From Bacillus sp. FJAT-27916 (GTDB lineage: Bacteria > Bacillota > Bacilli > Bacillales > Pradoshiaceae), in assembly GCF_001183965.1 (NCBI RefSeq), contig NZ_LFZV01000001.1, forward strand, positions 2,860,352-2,924,351: 64,000 bases of DNA, written 5' to 3'. Shown here piece by piece: positions 53,463 through 62,818 of the stretch. Position 1 is the first letter of the stretch; each line of letters starts with the position of its first letter. The translations under genes and the position numbers were made by a program. A model generated the notes under the pieces. The model did no database searches. It was not told where the DNA came from and saw only the letters and a program-made list of their open reading frames with translations.

Positions 53463-53494
53463 AAAACAGGATTGCGGGTGCAATCCTGTTTTTT
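53463..53494 (+). terminator. Terminator of srtN
   Basis: AAAACAGGATTGC/GCAATCCTGTTTT stem with a GGGT loop and T run; it can also serve the convergent flavoprotein gene. Confidence 0.88.
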
Positions 53495-53502
53495 ACTACC
53501 TC

Positions 53503-54066
53503 TTATCCTTTTAACACATCATGGTCTACATAACGTTCACCATTCAATTCACTAATGACATTGATGGCAACCTTTGCCCCATGCCCCGCTGTAATGATGC
53601 CATGCATGCTCTCTCCTGCAACTGTTCCGGCAGCCCATACATGCGGCATATTCGTTTTCCCTTCAGCATCCACATCAATAATGGTCTTCACGCGCGGCTC
53701 TGTGCCAGGCTTTGTCTTAATACCGGAAGCCTCTGCGATCGTTGCGAGCATCCCAGTCGCGATGATGACCTCTTTCGCTGTGAATGAATTGCCTTCCGTG
53801 AAAATGGTCACGCCGTCTTCTCCAGACTCAATCTTCATAACCGTTTCATCAAAGAAGCCTGCTCCAAATTTCACAGCCTGCTTCTTGCCGATAGCAATTA
53901 AATCCGGGCCGCTTATTTCCTCTATTCCATAGAAATTCTCGAACCAGGCACGTTTTGTTACTCCTTTGTCATTATCAAGTACAACCGTTTTCTTCCCTGC
54001 TTTCGCTGCCAGAATAGCGGCGCTCGCACCTGCTGGGCCTCCGCCAATCACAATGATATCGTGCAT
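53503..54066 (-). CDS. Short thioredoxin-reductase-like flavoprotein
   Basis: 187 aa. FAD-binding Rossmann motif VIGGGPAGASAAILAAKAG, VIIATGM and a C-terminal segment VWAAGTVAGESMHGIITAGHGAKVA that completes the FAD domain. It lacks the NAD(P)H domain and the CxxC of thioredoxin reductases, so it is a one-domain member of the TrxR-like family. Reading frame intact and flanked by a good ribosome site (AGGAGG), so a real short protein rather than a truncation. Its electron source and partner are unknown. Confidence 0.75.
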   Translation of the reverse strand: MHDIIVIGGGPAGASAAILAAKAGKKTVVLDNDKGVTKRAWFENFYGIEEISGPDLIAIGKKQAVKFGAGFFDETVMKIESGEDGVTIFTEGNSFTAKEVIIATGMLATIAEASGIKTKPGTEPRVKTIIDVDAEGKTNMPHVWAAGTVAGESMHGIITAGHGAKVAINVISELNGERYVDHDVLKG

Positions 54067-54128
54067 GTTTATATGCCTCCTTTTTCTTTTATTCCTACCC
54101 CATTAAGTATACCAAAAAAGGAGAATAT

Positions 54129-54992
54129 TCAATCAACTACAATCCGTTCCATCCATACTTGACCAATCGTCTCTTCAAAGCCTATTTCCTTTAACGCTTC
54201 AACCATCACATCATTTTCTAATGGCAGGTTAACGACATACAAGCTGGATGCTTTCAATTGCATAACGGATTCAAGAAGAATCTTAGCCGCTTCAGGTTTT
54301 GCCTCCGCATCTATTCTTAACTGATATAGATAAACTGCAGGCAAACGGCCATCCTCCTGCCATTCCCTCTGAAAGATAGCATAAGCGCATTCTTTTCCAC
54401 TCTCATCTATCATAACAAGTCCTTCTCCATTTGGAATACTTCTGCGCAGTGTCTGCCACGGTATATGTTCATCATAGAATGAGAGTCTGGCTATTTCCGC
54501 TGGAGCGCGGAATTCTGCACGATAGGAAGAAGAAGTGTCCTTTAATAGGATTGGATTCTTGCAGACATAATTCATGAGTCGGCCAACGAGTTTATATCCC
54601 ATTTTTTCATAGAGATGAATAGCCGAGTGATTATCTTGGATGGCCTCCAGCGTTGCCTTTTTTACCCCCTCCTGTTCATAAATACGCAGGCATTCAGCGA
54701 TAGCTAAGCGTCCAAGACCCCTCCCTCTGTATTCAGGAGCGATTCCGGTTCCACCATTCCAGGCTTGCTTCTCTCCATGTACCTCACGAATCCCGTTAAG
54801 AACAATCCCAACGGGTATTCCCCCATCATATAACAGGATGGAGTGCTCCGCTAACAATTCCTCCTGGGCCATACGCTTGATGAATTGTTCATAGGAAAAT
54901 TCCATTTTGACAAAATAACCCTCAAACCCTCTATTCCATGCCGAAAGTATATCTTGGAGTGTACAGTCCTTTAATCCTTTGATGGTCACCAT
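54129..54992 (-). CDS. GNAT-family N-acetyltransferase, two-domain
   Basis: 287 aa. The N-terminal GNAT domain has the acetyl-CoA motif GIAPEYRGRGLGRLAI and NHSAIHLYEKMGYKLVGR. The second half (from ~155) is a degenerate GNAT-like domain without a clear coenzyme loop. Substrate not predictable. Its ATG has a GGAGAGG site. Confidence 0.82.
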   Translation of the reverse strand: MVTIKGLKDCTLQDILSAWNRGFEGYFVKMEFSYEQFIKRMAQEELLAEHSILLYDGGIPVGIVLNGIREVHGEKQAWNGGTGIAPEYRGRGLGRLAIAECLRIYEQEGVKKATLEAIQDNHSAIHLYEKMGYKLVGRLMNYVCKNPILLKDTSSSYRAEFRAPAEIARLSFYDEHIPWQTLRRSIPNGEGLVMIDESGKECAYAIFQREWQEDGRLPAVYLYQLRIDAEAKPEAAKILLESVMQLKASSLYVVNLPLENDVMVEALKEIGFEETIGQVWMERIVVD

Positions 54993-55048
54993 TAAGCTCC
55001 TCTCCTTTCTTATCCGTCCACCCCAAACTATATTCGAGCCCTAAACAT

Positions 55049-55366
55049 TCAATTCCTTTTTAGGAGCTCAATCAAATGACCATCTTGACTATGAAAAAAA
55101 GCTGATTCCCAGCCATTTTCATATTTTTGATAATCAGCAGCACCCGGCAAAAGCGCCGGGAACTCTTTGACCTCAAAGCAAATATGCCAGCTAGATGTCT
55201 CTTTATTCTCGGTAAGTTCCAACCGCAGCTCCCCCTTCGTTAGAAAGATGATCCGCTCCCCGGCTAACGTCAGTTCCTCTTCTAGTTGAAATCGGCATAG
55301 ATGTATATAGAATTCTAGTGATTCCTCTAAAGAATTCACCTCAAGACCGAGATGATGAAACTCCAT
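55049..55366 (-). CDS. VOC/glyoxalase-family protein
   Basis: 105 aa, one glyoxalase/bleomycin-resistance module. MEFHHLGLEV at the start gives the first metal His and DGHLIELL at the end gives the His-Glu pair. It lies 10 bases after the QueA-like gene and is probably cotranscribed. Function beyond the fold is unknown. Confidence 0.75.
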   Translation of the reverse strand: MEFHHLGLEVNSLEESLEFYIHLCRFQLEEELTLAGERIIFLTKGELRLELTENKETSSWHICFEVKEFPALLPGAADYQKYENGWESAFFHSQDGHLIELLKRN

Positions 55367-55376
55367 CCCATCCCTC

Positions 55377-56381
55377 CTATATGATTAAATTCATATCTCC
55401 AAACTCATGCCATAAATACCTATTCTGAATGGCCATCTCATAAGCATGGATCAATTTATGAGAATCGATAAAGGAAGAGAGCAAATCAAGATGGCTTGCA
55501 TCAGCTTCATGAAAACCAGTTAATAGGCCATCAATTGTCCGCCGCTGATAATCCTCACCAATAAATAGATTTGTGAATCCTGAGGCTTTGCCAGTTAGAA
55601 TGGCTGATTCGACTGCTCGGACTACCGTTGTTCCCACAGCAATGATTCTTCCTCCCTCTTTTTTTGTTCCTTGAATCCCATTGAGCGTCTCTGCCGGAAT
55701 ATGATAATACTCCGGATTCCCTTCTGGTCTAACGGGGTAATGGTCATCGAGAAAATCACTTAAGCCTGTGTGAAGCTGCAAGAAACCTAGCTGAACCCCT
55801 TTCTTCTGGAGATCAAAAAGCAGCTCCCAAGTAAAGGCTCTTCCTGCTGAAGGCATTTCTGTCGAACCAGGTACAGATGCATATACGGTTTGATACCTCT
55901 CAAGCTCCCAGGGTGTATCAATATATTCATAGCGGATAGGCTCACCAAAGCGATAAAGCCAATCATAAAACAGCTCATCCGCCTGATTAAACGAGACAGT
56001 CCAGAGCGGCATACCCTCTACCTTATTGATTACCTTGGCCATTAATTTACCAGGAAAGTGGAGGTTGTCACCTTCCTTAGTACCCTCATCGATAACGAGC
56101 ACATCCCAATCGCCATTCTCCCATTTCCTTGCCAGCCGTACCTCCTTGCCGCAAATAGTCTTTAACACAGCAGGCAGGGTACGGCTATTATTTAATAAGA
56201 GCAAATCGCCCTTTTGCAAATAATCGCCTAAATGACAAAAGACATCATGGGCTACCGCTCCTGTTTCCTTTTGAAGAACCATCAGCTTCACATGATCTCT
56301 TCTCAACCCGCGCTCCTCTGGAGGGGAACTAGCATTCAAGTCAGCAGGCAGATGGAATGGTTGCTCCACAGCCCTCATCAT
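55377..56381 (-). CDS. QueA-like S-adenosylmethionine:tRNA ribosyltransferase-isomerase paralogue
   Basis: 334 aa. It shares the QueA framework: FHLPADL, LRRDHVKLMVL, GDLLLLNNSRTLPAVL, GFLQLHTGLSDF and GGRIIAVGTTVVRAVES. True QueA makes epoxyqueuosine in tRNA. Here the N-terminal IAQxP-type motif is changed to NASSPPEERG, no tgt or queG gene is near, and it overlaps a short-chain dehydrogenase gene. It is best treated as a divergent paralogue of uncertain substrate. Confidence 0.78.
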   Translation of the reverse strand: MMRAVEQPFHLPADLNASSPPEERGLRRDHVKLMVLQKETGAVAHDVFCHLGDYLQKGDLLLLNNSRTLPAVLKTICGKEVRLARKWENGDWDVLVIDEGTKEGDNLHFPGKLMAKVINKVEGMPLWTVSFNQADELFYDWLYRFGEPIRYEYIDTPWELERYQTVYASVPGSTEMPSAGRAFTWELLFDLQKKGVQLGFLQLHTGLSDFLDDHYPVRPEGNPEYYHIPAETLNGIQGTKKEGGRIIAVGTTVVRAVESAILTGKASGFTNLFIGEDYQRRTIDGLLTGFHEADASHLDLLSSFIDSHKLIHAYEMAIQNRYLWHEFGDMNLII

Positions 56382-57097
56382 TCCTTCGCCCCGCCATCGA
56401 ATTGCTGCGCTTCAAAGCGTCTGCCTGTAACCAAAAGCGAATCATCAGAGGCAAGATAAAGAAAGACATCCAATATTTCCTCCGGCTTTGGCAGCTCATA
56501 ATCTCGTTCCGGCACGGCTAGATGATGCATCTCTGTGTCCATGCTCCCTGGGTCAACCATATTCACACGGATGGCCGTTTCTGCTAATTCATCCGCCCAG
56601 GTTTCTGTTAACCCTTCTATTCCGAATTTTGATATTCCATAGGCTCCCCAGCCTGCGTAACCAGTCCCGCCAGCCTCTGAGGTGATATTAATGATTGACC
56701 CGCTCCCTTGAACGAGCATGCCGGGCAGTACGCGCTTCGTGACGAGAAAAGGATTTAGGATGTTCACCTTTAGGACGTGAAGGAAATCCCTGTTCGGATA
56801 ATCAAGCAATAAAGGCATCGGACTTGGACCGAGAATGGCTGCGTTATTGATGAGCACATCAATCCGGCCGAATTTTTGCTCCGTCATAGAAATAAATCGC
56901 TCCACATCCTTTTCGATGGACACATCCGCTGCCACCGCAAGGAGCTCACCCGAAAACGTTTGTGTCTCCTGACGCAATCGCTCCAGCCCCTCCTCTCCCC
57001 TTGCACAAACCGCAACATGGTTCCCCTTTTTTAAGAACGCATGAGCTAAAGCCTTCCCAAGTCCTTTCGAGCCGCCTGTAATGACAATTGTTTTCAT
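56378..57097 (-). CDS. Short-chain dehydrogenase/reductase
   Basis: 239 aa classical SDR. Cofactor loop GGSKGLGKALA, NNAAIL, catalytic Ser in NITSEAGG and Tyr-x-x-x-Lys in YGISKFG. Overlaps the QueA-like gene by 4 bases, so the two are coupled. NADP preference is suggested by the basic CARGEEG after strand 2. Substrate unknown. Confidence 0.87.
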   Translation of the reverse strand: MKTIVITGGSKGLGKALAHAFLKKGNHVAVCARGEEGLERLRQETQTFSGELLAVAADVSIEKDVERFISMTEQKFGRIDVLINNAAILGPSPMPLLLDYPNRDFLHVLKVNILNPFLVTKRVLPGMLVQGSGSIINITSEAGGTGYAGWGAYGISKFGIEGLTETWADELAETAIRVNMVDPGSMDTEMHHLAVPERDYELPKPEEILDVFLYLASDDSLLVTGRRFEAQQFDGGAKE

Positions 57098-57255
57098 GAT
57101 ACTCGCTTCCTTTCCATAACTGTTCTTACATCTATGGTACGGAATCTTCCAGCAATCGAGTATCAGTGATTAGAAGGAAACCTTCTACAACTTTAGTTGT
57201 ACTCCCTTGCAAAACTGTATAATAATAACAAACGATTCTTTAAGGAGACGGGAAA

Positions 57256-58374
57256 ATGAAACGGGATATCTTTCTATCCGAACTGGAGCTATTAAAGGGG
57301 ATTGCCGAAACATTGAATGAAGGCACTGAGCTAAAAAAAATGCTCGGAGATTGTTTGCGAAAGCTGCTCCAGCTGACCTCGCTTGAAGCAGGCTGGATCT
57401 TTCTGATTAATCACGAAGGAAGCTATGAGCTGGCTGCTGCCGAGTCGCTGCCTCCTGCTCTTACGAACCCGCAGCATCATGCGCTTACTGAGGGGGATTG
57501 CTGGTGTGTCAACCGGTTTCGAAATGGGACGTTAACAAAGGCATCTAATATAATGGAATGTAAGCGTCTGGAAAATGCCCGCAATGGGAACTGGGGCGAT
57601 ACATATGGACTTGTCTATCATGCAACGGTCCCTTTAAAGGCTGGCGAGGAACAATTCGGATTATTAAATGTCGCTGTGAAGAATAAAGAGACGTTTGAAG
57701 AGCACGAGCTTGCCCTCTTAGAATCTATTGCCTATCAAATCGGGACCGCCTTAAAACGGATTCATCTGACCATGAAGGAGCAGGAAATCAAAATTGCCGA
57801 AGAACGCAACCGCCTAGCGCGGGATTTGCATGATTCCGTCAATCAAATGCTCTACTCCATTAATGTGACCGCAAGCGCAGGGAATCGGTTAGCGAAGGAG
57901 GAGCCAATCAAGGAAATCATGGCAGATATCCAGAAATTATCCCAGCATGCCCAAGCAGAAATGAAAGCACTCATCTGGCAGCTGCGGCCAGCAGGATTGG
58001 CAGAAGGATTGGCTTGCTCAGTGAAGAAATATGGAGAAATGCTTGGTTTAGCCGTCCATGTATCCGTTGAGGGTGTTTCGATGCTTTCCTCCCTCCAGGA
58101 GGAGACCCTATGGCGGATTGCCCAGGAGGCCTTCCACAATACCTTAAAACATTCGGGAGAACGCACAGTCCATGTAGCATTTCACTTCAAACCTGATTCA
58201 GTAGAAATGATGATTTCAGATGAAGGCATTGGCTTTAATTATACGGAGAATGCCTGTTTACCCAGCCTCGGCCTGAAAAGCATGGAGGAAAGAGTAAAAA
58301 GCCTTCATGGAAAAATAGCGATGAACAGCAAACGGGGAAACGGCACCACTCTTGTAATAGAACTGCCCATTTAA
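57256..58374 (+). CDS. yhcY: GAF-domain sensor histidine kinase, YhcY/NarL-type
   Basis: 372 aa, cytoplasmic. A GAF domain (~20-165) is followed by a HisKA_3 dimerisation helix with the phosphorylated His in ARDLHDSVNQML, and an HATPase domain with N in EAFHNTLKH and G in DEGIGFNY. Pairs with the LuxR-type response regulator 18 bases downstream. The arrangement matches B. subtilis yhcY-yhcZ. The GAF domain has one Cys pair (DCWC), which may bind a ligand, but the signal is not known. Confidence 0.85.
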   Translation: MKRDIFLSELELLKGIAETLNEGTELKKMLGDCLRKLLQLTSLEAGWIFLINHEGSYELAAAESLPPALTNPQHHALTEGDCWCVNRFRNGTLTKASNIMECKRLENARNGNWGDTYGLVYHATVPLKAGEEQFGLLNVAVKNKETFEEHELALLESIAYQIGTALKRIHLTMKEQEIKIAEERNRLARDLHDSVNQMLYSINVTASAGNRLAKEEPIKEIMADIQKLSQHAQAEMKALIWQLRPAGLAEGLACSVKKYGEMLGLAVHVSVEGVSMLSSLQEETLWRIAQEAFHNTLKHSGERTVHVAFHFKPDSVEMMISDEGIGFNYTENACLPSLGLKSMEERVKSLHGKIAMNSKRGNGTTLVIELPI

Positions 58375-58392
58375 AATAGGAGGGAAAAATCT

Positions 58393-59034
58393 ATGCCAAT
58401 CAAAATTCTTATTGCTGATGATCATTCGGTTGTTAGAAAAGGGCTGAGCTTGCTGCTGGCGAGCCATAGTGGATTCGAGGTCATTGGTGAAGCCGCAAAC
58501 GGTCAGGAAGCTGTCACGAAAGCCATAGAGCTGCAGCCTAATATTATTCTTATGGATTTAGTCATGCCCATTATGGATGGCATTGCCGCAACCAAGGAGA
58601 TCCTCCGTATGCAGCCTGACATGAAGATTCTTATCCTGACGAGCTTCTCTGATTCTAATCATGCCATTCCTGCCCTTGAGGCTGGTGCAGCCGGCTATTT
58701 ATTAAAGGAAAATGACCCGGATGAGGTTATACGAGCCATTATGAAGCTGATGGATGGCGAGAAGCAAATTCACCCAAAGGTAACTGAAGGCTTATTATCC
58801 GCCCTTAACACAAGAAAAAGTCCGGAACATCAATTGCTCGAAACTCTGACGGCCAGGGAAATAGAAGTTCTGGGGGAAATCACGAATGGGAAAAGCAATA
58901 AAGAAATTGCGGCTGCTCTCTTTATCAGTGAGAAAACCGTCAAAACACATGTGTCCAATATTTTATCGAAGCTATGCCTGCAGGACCGGACACAGGCAGC
59001 CCTGTATGCCATCCGCCATCTGCCTGCTAACTAA
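58393..59034 (+). CDS. yhcZ: LuxR/NarL-type response regulator, YhcZ-like
   Basis: 213 aa. Receiver domain with phosphoacceptor Asp55 in LMDLVMP, acidic DD near residues 9-10 and Lys in YLLKEND; C-terminal LuxR helix-turn-helix LTAREIEVLGEITNGKSNKEIA. Directly follows its kinase gene. An EamA exporter gene starts 82 bases downstream and may be a target or part of the same unit. Confidence 0.88.
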   Translation: MPIKILIADDHSVVRKGLSLLLASHSGFEVIGEAANGQEAVTKAIELQPNIILMDLVMPIMDGIAATKEILRMQPDMKILILTSFSDSNHAIPALEAGAAGYLLKENDPDEVIRAIMKLMDGEKQIHPKVTEGLLSALNTRKSPEHQLLETLTAREIEVLGEITNGKSNKEIAAALFISEKTVKTHVSNILSKLCLQDRTQAALYAIRHLPAN

Positions 59035-59116
59035 ATCACTTTTACTTGATGAAAGTTCAAAATAGTGAGAAAATCACTAAAATGGAAAAATCATACGAGA
59101 ACACGGAGGAATACAC

Positions 59117-60079
59117 ATGGCAGGAAATCGCTGGGTTGCCAATTCAATTTTACTAAGCGTCGCAATGGTGTGGGGATTAACATTCGTCATCATCCAAGAT
59201 GCAATCGTCACTTTGCCTCCCTTCGCCTTTAACGGCTTAAGGTTTGGTTTTGCGGCTCTACTATTATGGCTCTATTTACAATTCAACCCGGCAAAGCCCC
59301 TACAGCTGAAGAAATTAACAGGGCAATTGAAGTACGGCCTTATCCTTGGCATACTCCTATTTGCAGGCTACGCCCTGCAAACGTACGGCCTGCTCTATAC
59401 CACCTCAGGCAAGTCAGGCTTTATTACAGGATTATCTGTCGCCTTAGTTCCCTTTCTGACCTTTATCATTTTGGGACATAGAGCTAAGCTGCAATCACTT
59501 TTCGGTACAATGCTTGCCGTTGCAGGCTTATATATCATGGCTTTTTCCGACCTCTCCGCGATTAACTTGGGAGATGTCCTAACCTTTATCTGTGCTATCT
59601 GCTTCGGACTGCAGCTCGTCTATACAGCCAAATATACAACCAAGGCTGACACAGCCAATCTTGTCCTTATCCAGTGCTTAACGGTTGGTGTGCTGAGCGG
59701 AATTTCATCCATACTGTTTGAACCAGCCATAGAGGCCGCCGTCTTCAGCAGCTCGATAGTGATTATGTCCCTATTGATTACGAGCTTGCTGGCAACCGTT
59801 TTTGCCTTTATCGCCCAAACACATTACATTAAATACACAACGCCTGCACATGTCGCACTCATTTTTGCCACCGAGCCTATCTTTGCCGTCATCGGTGACT
59901 TTGCCTGGAACGGTGCCCTGCTTGGTCCTGCTGCCATTACAGGCTCGGCATTTATCCTAGCCGGAATGGTCCTTGCAGAAGTTCCGCTTCCTCGTCCCAT
60001 CCTCGCTTTCTTTACTCGGAACACAGAGGCGAATATAGCTGAAATTCCGATTGAGGATGAGCCGCCTATCCAGAAATAA
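59117..60079 (+). CDS. EamA/DMT-family transporter
   Basis: 320 aa with ten membrane segments in two EamA repeats (first from WVANSILLSVAMVWGLTFV, second from INLGDVLTFICAICFG). Motifs FNGLRFGFAALLL and TTPAHVALIFATEPIFA are typical for Bacillus DMT exporters of metabolites or amino acids. Downstream of the YhcYZ-like pair. Confidence 0.82.
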   Translation: MAGNRWVANSILLSVAMVWGLTFVIIQDAIVTLPPFAFNGLRFGFAALLLWLYLQFNPAKPLQLKKLTGQLKYGLILGILLFAGYALQTYGLLYTTSGKSGFITGLSVALVPFLTFIILGHRAKLQSLFGTMLAVAGLYIMAFSDLSAINLGDVLTFICAICFGLQLVYTAKYTTKADTANLVLIQCLTVGVLSGISSILFEPAIEAAVFSSSIVIMSLLITSLLATVFAFIAQTHYIKYTTPAHVALIFATEPIFAVIGDFAWNGALLGPAAITGSAFILAGMVLAEVPLPRPILAFFTRNTEANIAEIPIEDEPPIQK

Positions 60080-60126
60080 AGCCTGTAGACAGAGCCTCCA
60101 TAAGGTTCAGTCATCAGGCTTTTTGT
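60078..60126. terminator. Bidirectional terminator after the EamA gene
   Basis: AAAGCCTG (60078-60085) pairs with CAGGCTTT (60115-60122), enclosing a smaller hairpin, followed by T residues. It separates convergent genes. Confidence 0.6.
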
Positions 60127-60137
60127 CTACATAGGCT

Positions 60138-60833
60138 CTAGTTGCCCCTAACCGCCTCATACCGGTTAACCGGTCTTCCAATCCCGCCGTATTGCAGGAT
60201 TAGCTTGACTTTGTTTTGCTTTTCCAAATAATCGAGATAGCGGCGTGCTGTCACTCTTGCCAATCCGACCCCTTCAGCTACCTCTTCAGCAGAGGTTGGT
60301 TCTTTTCTTGTTTCAATATAATGATTAATCTTTTCCAAGGTAGCACGGTTAAGCCCTTTAGGGAGCGGTTCACCATGCTCCAGCCCCTCTATCGAAGAAA
60401 TACCATGCAAAAGGTTATCCAATTCATCCTGTGTTAATTGTTGCCCCTTCTTAAAGCGCTCCCTGTATTCCTTAAAATGAGAGATTGCCTGCTTCATCCT
60501 TTCAAAGGTGAACGGCTTCATAATATAATCAAAGGCCCCATATTGAAGAATCTGCCTGATGGTTTTTCGATCATTTGCTGCAGTGACAGCAATCACTTCA
60601 ACGGGAAGCTCTCTCTCTCTGATGGCACGTATGGTGGAGATCCCGTCCTGTTCCGGCATGAATATATCCATAAAAACCAGCTCTGGCTTCAATCTCTCAA
60701 TCTGCTCCAGTCCTTCCCGCCCATTGGAGGCATAGCCGACGACCCGGCAATTCTCCACTCTTTCAATAAAACCGCGGTTGACCTCTCGCACCATCGGATC
60801 ATCCTCAATCAGCAAAACCGTAATTGCATCCAT
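60138..60833 (-). CDS. dctR: DctR-type response regulator (CitB/DcuR family)
   Basis: 231 aa. Receiver domain with phosphoacceptor Asp56 in VFMDIFMPEQDG and Lys in DYIMKPF, a linker, and a C-terminal winged-helix region (EEVAEGVGLARVTARRYLDYLEK). It overlaps no gene but follows the kinase by 14 bases. In B. subtilis DctR with DctS activates the C4-dicarboxylate transporter gene; the DctB gene lies on the other side of the kinase. Confidence 0.87.
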   Translation of the reverse strand: MDAITVLLIEDDPMVREVNRGFIERVENCRVVGYASNGREGLEQIERLKPELVFMDIFMPEQDGISTIRAIRERELPVEVIAVTAANDRKTIRQILQYGAFDYIMKPFTFERMKQAISHFKEYRERFKKGQQLTQDELDNLLHGISSIEGLEHGEPLPKGLNRATLEKINHYIETRKEPTSAEEVAEGVGLARVTARRYLDYLEKQNKVKLILQYGGIGRPVNRYEAVRGN

Positions 60834-60847
60834 GAGTGCTTTCCCCC

Positions 60848-62470
60848 TTAAAATGTAATGACAAAGCTGGTTCCCTCGTCAGGAATACTGTCTGCCTCAA
60901 TACTTCCTCCGCCCTTCGCTACGATCTCTCGCACTAAATATAAGCCAATCCCATGACCTTCATCCTTCTTTAACGTAAAGCCCTCCTTAAAAATTTGTGC
61001 AGCTGTTTCTTCATCCATACCAATCCCATTGTCCTCAACCAATATAGATGTATAATCCTCCGTCTGATCCAGGCTGATAAACACCTTTTTGTCTGTATGT
61101 CTTGTCTTCTGCACAGCATCAAAAGCATTTTCAATCAAATTGCCAATGATGATGACAAAATCATGATGGTCCATTCCATCAGGAAAATACGTCCAGCGGC
61201 TGTTCTTATCGATTTCAACTTCAATCCCCAGTTCCTTGCCTTCTCTTATCTTGCTAAGCAGCAAACCTGAAAGATTATCATCTTGAATATGTCCATGAAG
61301 AAAATCCATAAGCTCATCAGATTCTTCATTAGCATGTATGATATAGTTCATAGCCTTCTCATGCTTACCAAGCTGCAAAAGACCGGCAATGGTATGCATC
61401 TTGTTCTTATGCTCATGATTTTGTACACGAAGTGCACGCACAAACGCCTTCACGCCTGTCAGCTCTTCAGCCAGCTTCTTCACCTCTGTCCGGTCCTGAA
61501 AGACGGCAACAGCCCCAACCGTCTTCCCATTCACCTGTATCGGAATCCGGTTGCTTAAGATTGAATGCTGGTTGACTAACAGTTCTTTGTTATAGACAGG
61601 ATGATTAAAATCAATAATTTCCGGCAAACGTGTATCAGGGAGAACATCGTAAATATTCCTTCCTATCACATCACATTTATCCACCCCGAGAATTTGATAG
61701 GCCTTTTCATTAAATATGGTGATATCCAACTGATTATCAATGGCAATGATTCCTTCATGCATGGCATTGAAGGTTTCGTTCCGTTCCACATAGAGACGGG
61801 CTATTTCATGAGGCTCAAGCCCGAACATCCGGCTTTTCACACTCTTAGCAAGGGACCATGCTCCAAAAGCACCAAGTAATAGAGAAAAGCCTGCCGTAAG
61901 AAAAATCTCTAATCGGATTCCCCAAATAATCTCCCAAACCGTCGGTAATAGGTATCCAGATATGACTACACCAATCTGGCGGTGATTCTCATCCATAATC
62001 GGGAAAAAACCGCGGATGACCGTCCCCTTCTCACCCTTCGCCTTTGAAATATATGTATGTTCCATAAAAGCGGCATCCTCATCTGCCGTTTGTGATTTGG
62101 TGCCAATCATTGATTTAACCGGATGAGAGAGTCTGATCCGGTTAGTGTTCAGTACAACGACATAATCTGCATCATTAATGACCCTGATTCGCTCAACGAC
62201 CGGGTTAACCGCTTCTGCCGCCTTCATTGGATCCTTTTGCTCAAGCCGATCTTTCACCTCAGGGAGCTCAGCAACCGTTCTAGATAGCAAGAGGCTTCGC
62301 TCGCTGATTTCCTCTTCCTTCATCTCCATAACACTTTCAAGCACGAAGATACCTGCAACAGTAAATGAGCAAAAGATGATGAAAAAAGTCGTGAACAAAA
62401 CCTTCCAATGAATTGATAATGGTCTTTTGTCCAAAGCCCACTCCCCCTCTTTTTTCCATTGTACCACCAA
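60848..62470 (-). CDS. dctS: DctS-type sensor histidine kinase (CitA/DcuS family)
   Basis: 540 aa. Two membrane segments flank an extracellular PASC-type sensor domain (~40-185, with VVVLNTNRIRLSHP and GTKSQ). A cytoplasmic PAS domain follows (EGIIAIDNQLDITIFN), then SPOB_a-type histidine box VQNHEHKNKMHTI and HATPase with DNGIGMDEE and GHGIGLYLV. Closest functional group senses dicarboxylates or citrate. Divergent from dctB across a tandem repeat. Confidence 0.88.
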   Translation of the reverse strand: MVVQWKKEGEWALDKRPLSIHWKVLFTTFFIIFCSFTVAGIFVLESVMEMKEEEISERSLLLSRTVAELPEVKDRLEQKDPMKAAEAVNPVVERIRVINDADYVVVLNTNRIRLSHPVKSMIGTKSQTADEDAAFMEHTYISKAKGEKGTVIRGFFPIMDENHRQIGVVISGYLLPTVWEIIWGIRLEIFLTAGFSLLLGAFGAWSLAKSVKSRMFGLEPHEIARLYVERNETFNAMHEGIIAIDNQLDITIFNEKAYQILGVDKCDVIGRNIYDVLPDTRLPEIIDFNHPVYNKELLVNQHSILSNRIPIQVNGKTVGAVAVFQDRTEVKKLAEELTGVKAFVRALRVQNHEHKNKMHTIAGLLQLGKHEKAMNYIIHANEESDELMDFLHGHIQDDNLSGLLLSKIREGKELGIEVEIDKNSRWTYFPDGMDHHDFVIIIGNLIENAFDAVQKTRHTDKKVFISLDQTEDYTSILVEDNGIGMDEETAAQIFKEGFTLKKDEGHGIGLYLVREIVAKGGGSIEADSIPDEGTSFVITF

Positions 62471-62483
62471 GAAGCATGGTAGA

Positions 62484-62784
62484 ATAAAGTGAAACCTCCT
62501 TCAGGGGGGAAGTCTTATCCCCCCTGATGGTTAGTTGAACCAATCGGGCTTTTATGGACAGTTTCCTCCCGCCTATGCTTCTCGATTTACTTAAGCTCTT
62601 TTAGAGGGAGGCTTACTGTCCATTTATGCGGGATAAAGTGAAACTTCCATCAGGGGAAGCCTTATCCCCCCTGATGGTTAGTTGAACCAATCGGGCTTTT
62701 ATGGACAGTTTCCTCCCGCCTATGCTTCTCGATTTACTTAAGCTCTTTTAGAGGGAGGCTTACTGTCCATTTATGCGGGATAAA
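62484..62784. repeat. Tandem 147-bp structured repeat (two copies)
   Basis: Copy 1 (62484-62632) and copy 2 (62633-62784) are nearly identical; copy 1 has two extra G in one G-run. Each unit carries two hairpins: CATCAGGGG-type against CCCCCTGATG, and TGGACAGT...CCTCCC against GGGAGG...ACTGTCCA with a ~33-base loop region. Fills most of the 348 bases between dctS and dctB. Similar sequences occur as interspersed repeats in Bacillus-type genomes. Confidence 0.85.
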
Positions 62785-62818
62785 TAGCAAGAATGCTTAA
62801 AGGCGGCGGAGAACCATA

